From: Lactarius indigo
Lineage: Eukaryota > Basidiomycota > Agaricomycetes > Russulales > Russulaceae
Length of the DNA: 64,000 nucleotides
Assembly (NCBI GenBank): GCA_025766275.1
Contig: JAFKAC010000030.1
Location: forward strand, 248,001 to 312,000
Reading direction: 5' to 3'
The notes under the pieces were generated by a model. The model was not told the origin of the DNA. It did no database searches and saw only the letters and a list, made by a program, of their open reading frames with translations. Below, in pieces: positions 1 through 8,200 of this stretch (positions within the stretch are counted from its first letter, which is position 1; each line of letters starts with the position of its first letter). The position numbers were made by a program, and so were the translations under genes.

Positions 1-2813
1 ATTTTCCCGGAGGCGAGGCATCTCTACAGGTCCTCCAGGGCGAGGGGGAAAGGGAAGGTCTTGGTGGCGGAAGAGGCGAGGTTGCTGCCATGTGTCAGCA
101 TAGTGTTCTGCAATCCGGGTATAGGCATGTGCGGCTTCCAGCCAACTGCGCACTCCATCAAGTTCTGAGGTGGTGTTGAACAGTAGTCCATGGACTCGAT
201 TGCATTGAGCCTGCAGATCAGTGAACTGCCTCTGGAGCATAGCCCGCTGTTCCAAACAGTGGCGGAGACGAGAGATCTCTGCATCTAGCTGTGGGGAGTT
301 GAGATCCCTCAGTGCCTCATCTACAGCGTATGCCCGAGGGTCGTCACGTGAGAGCTGCTGCATCTGGTCATCTGACATGACTTGTGGCATAGCCCCTGGG
401 AGACTGTCCAGGTACACAGGCTCTCCATAGACAGGCTGACCTCTACCCATACAGCCCTTCACATCTTGACGGTTACCAGTGTAGGCGATGTACTTGGCCA
501 GGACTTTAGTACCATCAGGTTGGTTGATATAGAGAGGGTGGAAGCGAGCTGAGGTTTCTATGTTTGGGAAGAAGGGGAGGCCTGGGTGGTCGTCATCTTC
601 GTCCGGTTCATCGTTGGCAGTGGCAGCTACCCGCTCATAGTCGATAGGGGCATCCTCCAATGGAGGCATTGATGAGTGGGAAATCACAGAGACCGGGGGA
701 GAGTCAGGAGGAGGGGTGGAAGGAGGGAGTGGAGGAGGAGTGGCGGTTGGTTCAGGAGGGGGAGACAAGGAGGACCTTGGGACTAAGTTGGGATGTCCAT
801 TGAAGGTTTCCAACAGTGCAACCAGTGCTGGGTTGACATCCATGGTGGTCTGTTGTTCTGGGGTTGGGGGTCGAGAGAAGAACCCTCGTTCTATGGAGCG
901 TTCAACGAGGGCTTCAACAGAGGAGGAGCGGGAAGGCATTGTGTGCGAAGATGCAAGAGTAGAGGAGTGGGGGTCTTTTCCTTCCAACCTTGTACTTCTT
1001 ATATGTGAGGAGGGCGCTCCTTCGGCATTCGGGTGTAGCCGGAAGAAGTCTTGAATTGCTTCAGGGGCCGATACATTTTCCTCCGGTTCCCATGAGTTGT
1101 CACTGTCAGGGAAGCCCTTCCATTTGATGAGGTAATGGAGTTTACGTCGTCGTCCCTTCTTGGCAGAGTCTAGAACTTTCTCTACTTCCCATTCTTCTTC
1201 TCCGTTTATTATGTCAGGTGGGGGTCGTGGGAAGTTTTCTCCATGGAGCAGTGTTTCCCTATATGGTGTAAGTAGGTTGGCATGGAACACAGGGTGGATC
1301 TTCCATTGCAGGGGTAGGGCGAGTTCATAGTTGACCGGTGACAGGACTTTGGTAATCCTGAAGGGTCCATGTCGTTTTGGAGCTAGTTTGGCAGTTGGAT
1401 GGCTAGTCCTTATGTTTGTTCCTTCTAGCCACACCATTTCTCCTTCTTTGTATGGTTCAAACTTGGAGGGTCGCCGTGCTAGGGAATCTTGTGCTTTCTT
1501 TAGGTTGTCCTGAGCTTCCTTCCTCTTGTTCTTCAGTTCTTCAAGACGTTGTCCTACACTTGGAACTGGGGAGGGTTTTGGCGTCCATGTGGTGCGTGGG
1601 AGTTTTCCCATGATTAGTTCAAATGGGGGAATTCGGGTTGTAGCGTTGGGCCAAGAGTTATGAGCAAATTCGGCCATTGGTAACCAGGTTACCCAATCAT
1701 CCTGTCTTGCATTACACCAAAACCTTAGGTATTGTTCTAACCATTGGTTTGTTCGTTCTGACTGTCCATCTGTTTGTGGGTGGTATGCTGTTGAGATGTT
1801 CTGTTTGATGTCTAAGGCTTTGCAGAGGGCTCTTGCAAACATTGATGTGAATCGTGGGTCTCGATCGGAAATGACCTTCTTGGGAAGGCCATAGTGGCGG
1901 TAGATGTGTTGTAAATAGAGTTGTGCGACTCCGGCTGCATCTATCGTTTCGTTGCAAGGGATGAATAATGCTGCTTTCGAACAATCGTGATCTGTGACTG
2001 TGAGGATTGTGTCATAGCCTTTTGACTTGGGTAATTTGACGATGAAATCCATGCTGACAGTTTCAAATGGTTCTGTCATCTGTCCAAAAATGGGTGAGAG
2101 GCTTGGCTTCTTTGGGTGGGTGTTGACTTTATTGGCTTGGCATGCTGCGCATCCTTTGACATATTCTTCCACATCTTTCTTCATGCCAGGCCACCAGTAG
2201 TCTCGTGTTATCAGAGCCATTGTGTTTGAAATTCCAGGGTGTCCAGCGCTTGGAAGGTCATGAAAAGCGTGAATTACCCCCCTCTTAAGGTCGTTGTTCC
2301 CTGCAACAACCAAGCGCTCATCTTTCCAGTGGAGCCCTGAGTGTTCTTTTAGGTTGTGGGTATCTATCCAGGTTTTGATACGTTCCTGGTCTAGGTTCTG
2401 TGTGACATAAGCCCATAGTTCTTGTTCCTGTGGCAGTTCCTTTGTAGCTTTGACAAATAGTTCTTCCGGAAGGACTGTGACATCTGAGTTGTCATGGGAA
2501 CCATCATCATAGTCTGGTCTTCTTGACAGGGCATCTGCCCGGGCATTCTTGGAGCCGGCAATGTGGTGGAGCTCTATATCAAATTCGGAGAGTTCCAGGA
2601 CTTCTCGTGCTACCCGTCGGCTGATCTTGTGTGGTTCTTTCCAATATTGGAGGTTTGCATGGTCTGTGTACACCACTACCTTGTGGGGAGAGCCTGCTAG
2701 ATATGCCCGCCAGTGTCGTAGAGCCCGCACAATGGCTAGCAATTCTTGATCATAGATGTCATAATTTCGTTCTGCTGGTCCAAATGTCTGGGAGTAGTAG
2801 GCCACTGGGTGGC
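1..2813 (-). CDS. Element B pol, downstream part: RNase H, integrase, chromodomain, extension (partial)
   Basis: Open on the minus strand from the A insertion to the window edge, with no stop seen. In order: the end of RNase H; an integrase HHCC zinc domain (HAFHDLPSAGHPG, then CAACQANK); the DDE core, with D in SMDFIVKLP, D in SDRDPRFTS and E in TDGQSERTNQW; an integrase C-terminal region; then a chromodomain with EEEWEVEKVLD and LHYLIKWKGFPDSDNSW. A proline-rich stretch and a leucine/arginine-rich, probably coiled-coil tail follow. It is the 3' half of the ORF that starts near 12170. The true C-terminus lies outside the window. Domain identities are firm; the role of the tail is unknown. 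Confidence 0.88.
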
Positions 2814-3273
2814 TGTTACGTTTCTCATCCCCAACCCTTACTATACCGGTTGTGACTACGGCAGTAAGGTAGATTAGTCACGGACTCGGGGTTTACGCAG
2901 GAGTTAGGAGTTTACGAATGACTCGATCCTAGTACAGGTAGTAGTAGTATTGGGATTGCGGTACTTACGCGATACGTTGGACGCTACGATACGGTGACTC
3001 ATAGCAGCGCTTGAAAGCCTGCTCTTCTTGTATTTAAGGCAGCTGTGGAAGACCAAGACTCGCCATCTTGGTCTTCTTCAATCGTCACTTTCTTCTTCTC
3101 TCACTTTCCTCTTCGCCACCGTCGTGCCTCTATTGAGAGTGCCACCAATATTCCTAGTGTCTGCGAACATCTAGAAGTTTGCCTTCGAGCCATACGTCGC
3201 GAGACGTGGTTAGCTAAGTTAACAAGGTCGCCTTATTGAGCTCAAGTCGAGCTAACGTCGTGACGGCGTTACA
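2814..3273 (+). repeat. 5' LTR of element A
   Basis: 460 bp, bounded by TG and CA. It holds the TATA-like promoter and predicted transcript start, and ends in a palindromic U5 tip (AACGTCGTGACGGCGTTA, one mismatch). A 64-codon ORF inside it recurs only because the LTR recurs at 9971-10430. Confidence 0.95.
3031..3075 (+). promoter_or_regulatory. Element A core promoter and predicted mRNA 5' end
   Basis: TATTTAA starts at 3031, and 34 bases downstream ATCTTGGTCTT (3065-3075) is the exact complement of the primer-binding site at 3276-3286. The same 34-base spacing is seen in F, G and H, and 35 bases in B. The start of R is therefore inferred at about 3065. An upstream inverted copy (GAAGACCAAGA) makes a hairpin in the DNA. 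Confidence 0.75.
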
Positions 3274-3275
3274 TT

Positions 3276-3286
3276 AAGACCAAGAT
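3276..3286 (+). promoter_or_regulatory. Self-priming primer-binding site of element A
   Basis: AAGACCAAGAT begins two bases after the LTR end. It does not resemble a tRNA 3' end, but all 11 bases pair with ATCTTGGTCTT at the predicted 5' end of the element's own RNA. This is the arrangement known for Tf1 and sushi-type chromoviruses, where the RNA folds back to prime minus-strand cDNA. Confidence 0.8.
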
Positions 3287-3293
3287 ATCCATT

Positions 3294-5273
3294 GTGGCGA
3301 CCGTCAATACCAGGGACCAGTGGACGAGCTTCCGTCCTTATCATCTAGACCGAAGAGGAGACCGCAACGTACCAACCCGATTCCTAGGAGCAGCCAGGTG
3401 GAGAGACCGAGGAGACGAAACCGGATATTTTGTAGAATTCAACGGACCTACGAGGTTTAGACCTGTTGAGTTCAATTTCGACCATCTGTGCTGGACGGAG
3501 GTTACGTGGAACCCCATAGATCACCGCTGGGACGTTATTAGGCCAGCCGGGAGGCAATATCAGTGCGACATTGACGCACGCGAACTCAATACACGAGCCG
3601 ATTGGGGACCCATCGACGGTCAACTACGAGAACATTCTACCGGAGAAGCAGTCAGCGAGGAGACTGAAGAAGAGCAAAGCGAAGAGGGTCAACCCGCAAG
3701 TGTCGGACCCATCGAACAATATACCATTCAACGAGCTGAGTCTCTACGTATTTCGGACCAGCCAGAAGTCATTCACGTACGATCGCCAGCAGCAGAAATG
3801 GCAACCACTACCATGACGGCCGAAGAAATTATGACCGTCAGAGAACAGGCGGCGCGAGAAGCTGCCGAAGCAATTAGACAAGAATCGCAACAGAATCTCA
3901 TGCCCATCAATCCTGAAACCGGGCATCGCATGACCGCAGACGACGCAGCAATCTTTCGGGCCATTGGGCCTGACCAAGGAGACCCTCCATCAGGAGAAGG
4001 GGGGAGACGAGGATTACCATTGGACCCCCCACCGGGATGGGGAGGACCGCCCGGAGACGACTTCCCTCGACGTCCGGGAAGAGGAGGAAACCCGCCGGAT
4101 CTCCCAAACAACCCGCCAGAAGGAGGACCCCCAGGAGGAGGGGGTGGCGGAGGCGCAGGAGGAGGGGCACATGGACATGAGAAACTCACCGGTGAACCTC
4201 CCACCATTTTTGACGGAGATCGCACTAAAGTAGACTCATTCCTCACGCAATGGCATGTATACTGGGGAATGAATCTCAACACCCCTGTCATGCGCAACGA
4301 TTACCGACGATGCCTCCTCTTCCTATCGTACATCAAGGGGGTATCCGTCAGCGAATGGGTACTCTCGTACCTCAAATGGCTCAATCGACAAATACAACGA
4401 GGAATAGATCAACACACGCGGGATCTGTGGAACGCAGTAGCAGAAGGGTTTAACCAAAGGTTCGTCAACACCCTCGAACGAGAACAAGCTCAAGCCCTGT
4501 TGAGGAAAGGCCTCAAAATGACCGACGGAGACATCGACAAATACGTCAACGAGTTTGAAGAAGCGGCCAGAAAAGCCGGATACCGTCTCAACGACCCACA
4601 AACCATCGACCTATTCACAAAAGGTCTCCCCAAGAAGTTATACGAGAAAACCTACGACTTGGACGAACCGGAAACCTTCGACGAATGGAAACGGGCGACG
4701 CTCCGCCGGCAGCGTAACTACATCCATGTCAGGGCCAGAGTAGATGAGTATAAAGACACGAAACCAAAGAAGACGGGCAATGCCAGCTGGAGTGTCCCAC
4801 AAAACCTCGCCAATCCCTGGGCCATGGACACATCCGCCGACCGAACCCGGGCAAGACTAGCCGGGTCCGAGGAGATCGATTACGGCAAACCACCATACAC
4901 CACGCTACCCCCGTTCCCGCCAAGGGGGGGGCCCGGAGTCCGCGGACGTGGGAGAGGGGGGATGCGACGAGACCTGAGGACAGTCCTGTGTTATAACTGT
5001 AACGCGCCAGGACATCTCTCACGAAATTGCCCCCATCCACGACAGCCGCGACAATGGCGACCGCAAGAGCCTGGACCATCTAACGTCCGAATGACCGAAA
5101 CCGATTACTACACGCAGGAAACACCACCTGCCCAACTACAAGCCGCTTCGACCAGTAAAACGGCGGAAGAACGAGCTAAGGAGTGGCTTACGGGAGTAGC
5201 CAACGCCCCTGACGAAGTAAAGGACTTGATATTACAGGACTTGTGGGGGAAAGAGGGTTTTCGGAGCGCCTAA
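3294..5273 (+). CDS. gag: Element A Gag
   Basis: 659 codons. Gag forms the particle in which reverse transcription takes place. An N-terminal segment (about 1-170) is conserved in F, G and H. A disordered glycine/proline-rich stretch lies near 215-295. A capsid-like region follows (about 300-480, starting near PPTIFDGDRTK), and a CCHC knuckle, CYNCNAPGHLSRNC, sits near 565-578. No in-frame ATG lies between the upstream stop at 3261 and residue 168, so I place the start at the GTG at 3294 (A at -3, G at +4), as in the sister elements. Initiation at the internal ATG near 3798 is an alternative, but would waste a conserved N-terminus. The end overlaps pol by 31 bases. Confidence 0.9.
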   Translation: MATVNTRDQWTSFRPYHLDRRGDRNVPTRFLGAARWRDRGDETGYFVEFNGPTRFRPVEFNFDHLCWTEVTWNPIDHRWDVIRPAGRQYQCDIDARELNTRADWGPIDGQLREHSTGEAVSEETEEEQSEEGQPASVGPIEQYTIQRAESLRISDQPEVIHVRSPAAEMATTTMTAEEIMTVREQAAREAAEAIRQESQQNLMPINPETGHRMTADDAAIFRAIGPDQGDPPSGEGGRRGLPLDPPPGWGGPPGDDFPRRPGRGGNPPDLPNNPPEGGPPGGGGGGGAGGGAHGHEKLTGEPPTIFDGDRTKVDSFLTQWHVYWGMNLNTPVMRNDYRRCLLFLSYIKGVSVSEWVLSYLKWLNRQIQRGIDQHTRDLWNAVAEGFNQRFVNTLEREQAQALLRKGLKMTDGDIDKYVNEFEEAARKAGYRLNDPQTIDLFTKGLPKKLYEKTYDLDEPETFDEWKRATLRRQRNYIHVRARVDEYKDTKPKKTGNASWSVPQNLANPWAMDTSADRTRARLAGSEEIDYGKPPYTTLPPFPPRGGPGVRGRGRGGMRRDLRTVLCYNCNAPGHLSRNCPHPRQPRQWRPQEPGPSNVRMTETDYYTQETPPAQLQAASTSKTAEERAKEWLTGVANAPDEVKDLILQDLWGKEGFRSA

Positions 5274-8200
5274 ACCCATCGGCCTGGGTGAGGGCTTTAA
5301 ATTGTAATTCTGTAATCATGACGCGCTTTCGTTCTCTTCGAATTCCAGTCTCGATCCGCACGAATTACCGAATGGCCGACATCAAAGCATTGGTTGACTC
5401 CGGAGCAACCGACAACTTCATTCATCCGAGTTTCGTCAGAAAGATGGGCATTGGACTGCAGACCCTACCACAACCACGTAAAATTTGGAACATCGATAAT
5501 ACAGAAAACAAAGCTGGGTCTATCACCCACTTTACCGACCTCGATGTATACGCTAAAGGATACCACAGAACTATGCGTTTCCTTGTAACCGACCTTGGCG
5601 GTGAGGACATCGTACTAGGATATCCCTGGCTAGCCACCTACGAGCCTACCATCAATTGGCGAGATGCTGTAATACACGAGGAAATCATGCCGGTCGTGAT
5701 TAGCACACAGGACAGTCCGAGCCATCATACCATCATCGCGGCTGCGCTTACTAATAACGAAAAAGAAGCCATCGTTCTTGACATGGACGAAGAAAATACG
5801 TACTTGCGAGCAACTACGTCTACGGAGCTGGCGATCCGCGCAAAGGTAGAAGAAGACCCCGTCGAACTACCGACGGTATACAAAGCCTTCGAAAGGCTCT
5901 TTAATGAAGAAGCATCCCAACGATTCCCCCCAGCCAGGCCCTGGGACCACGCTATAGACTTCAAGCCGGGCACCCCTTCTGCAATCGATTGCAAGATATA
6001 CCCATTAACGCAAGAGGAAGAAGGGAAACTCAAGGAATTCCTGGATGAGAAGCTCCAACAGGGGTACCTGCGACCCTCTATCTCCCCGTACGCGTCCTCT
6101 TTCTTCTTTGTCAAAAAGAAAGACGGAAAACTACGCCCGGTGCAGGACTACCGGGTCATTAATTCGCATACGATACGCAACCAATACCCACTCCCCCTCA
6201 TCCAGGACCTCATCTATGACCTTAGCAACGCTCACATCTACACAAAGCTCGACATCCGCTGGGGGTATAACAACGTACGTATACGAGACGGGGATCAAGA
6301 GAAGGCGGCCTTCAAAACCAAGTTCGGCCTTTTCGAGCCAACGGTCATGTTCTTTGGCCTCACAAACTCGCCGGCCACCTTTCAAACCATGATGAACCAC
6401 ATCTATCGCGACACCATCGCCAAGCACGAATCGCGTGGGACGGTCATCCGGGTCTACATGGACGACATTGGGATCGCCACACGAGAAGGCTCCACGTTGG
6501 CCGACCACACTGCGGCAGTCACGGATGTTCTCCGCGTCGCCCAAGAACACGACCTCTACTTCAAGCTCGAGAAGTGCCTGTTCCACCAACCGCGGATGGA
6601 TTACCTGGGGGTAATCCTTGAAAAGGGGGTAACACGCATGGACCCGGTAAAAGTTCGCGGTATCAAGGATTGGCCAACTCCGACCAAGGTCAGGGACGTA
6701 CGATCATTTCTAGGTTTTTGTAACTTTTACCGACTCTTCATCCGCGGTTTTGCTACCCACGCACGACCCTTGAACCGGCTCACGCGGAAAGACGCAGAAT
6801 GGAAATGGACGGAGGACGAGGAGCGCGCGTTCAAAACCCTCAAGCGCCTTGTTACTGAAGAACCGGTATTGGCCCACCCCAATTTACAAGACCAATTCGA
6901 ACTGGAAGTCGACGCGTCAGGATTCGCAGTAGGTGCTGTACTTCTACAAAAGAAAAGTGACGGTCGCAAGCACCCGATAGGATATTACTCAGCCACGCTG
7001 AATGAAGCCGAACGCAACTACGATATCTACGACTTGGAACTCCTCGCCATTGTCAAAGCTCTCAGACACTGGAGACCCCTACTTGCAGGATCGCCGCACA
7101 AGATCAAGATATTCTCGGACCACCTCAACCTACAGTATTGGAAAACCCCGCAAAAGATCAGCCGACGGGTTGCCCGAGAAGTACTGGAACTGATGGAGTA
7201 TGATTTTGAGATCCACCACATCAAGGGGAAGAACAACGGAAGAGCGGACGCCCTGTCTAGACGACCGGATTACGACCAGGGGGAAGGAGATAACGAAGGT
7301 GTGGTAGTCTTACCTCCCGAAATATTCGTGCGAGCCACTAATACCGCTCGCACTCTGGAAATACACCCGCTGTTGCAAACACCGAGACGACGGCAAGACC
7401 CAAAAAGTGTCCAAGCATGGGTCGACGCCCACCAACTGAAGAAAATAGACGGAGAATGGTATAAAGACAGGCGGCTGGTGGTCACCGGACCCATGTCCAC
7501 GTATAGGGCGATAATCCATGACCATCATGATCTCCCCGTTCATGGACATCCGGGCATCAGCAGGACCCAACGGATAGTGGAGCGGCATTACTGGTGGCCG
7601 AAGCTTCGTCGGGACGTGTACGAATACGTCACCGGATGCGCCGACTGCCAACGAAACAAAGTCAACACAAGACCAACGCACGCGCCGTTGCACCCTATCA
7701 CCGCAATAACGGACGCTCCCCCCTTTCACACCATCGCGCTGGACTTTATCACTAAATTACCTACATCCCAGTCCTATGATAGCATCCTCACGGTGACAGA
7801 TCACGACTGCAGCAAAGCGTCGATATTCATCCCATGCAACGAAGAGATTACAGCGGAAGAAACGGCTACCTTGTACGTCCTTCACGTGTTTAAACGGTTC
7901 GGACTGCCGCGCAAAATCATCAGCGATCGCGACCCACGGTTTACATCAAAATTCACCAAAGAGGTCTGTCGAATTTTGGGCATCAAGCAGAACATCTCCA
8001 CGGCATATCACCCACGAACGGACGGACAATCGGAGCGGACCAATCAATGGCTAGAACAGTATCTGCGGTTCTGGGCCAACGAGCGTCAAGATAACTGGGC
8101 GGCGTACCTCCCTATAGCGGAATTCGCTCACAATAACTGGCCCCACGAGCATACAAAGCAATCCCCCTTTATGTTGCTCATGGGTTACAATCCAACCGCG

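Noticed and set aside
3045..3239. 64-codon ORF in the LTR of A, repeated at 10202-10396
   Set aside because: It recurs only because the LTR is duplicated; it starts with GTG, lies in R/U5, and has no counterpart frame in the LTRs of F, G or H.
3276..3286. tRNA-primed PBS
   Set aside because: No resemblance to a tRNA 3' end (no TGG start), and full complementarity to the element's own RNA start explains it better.
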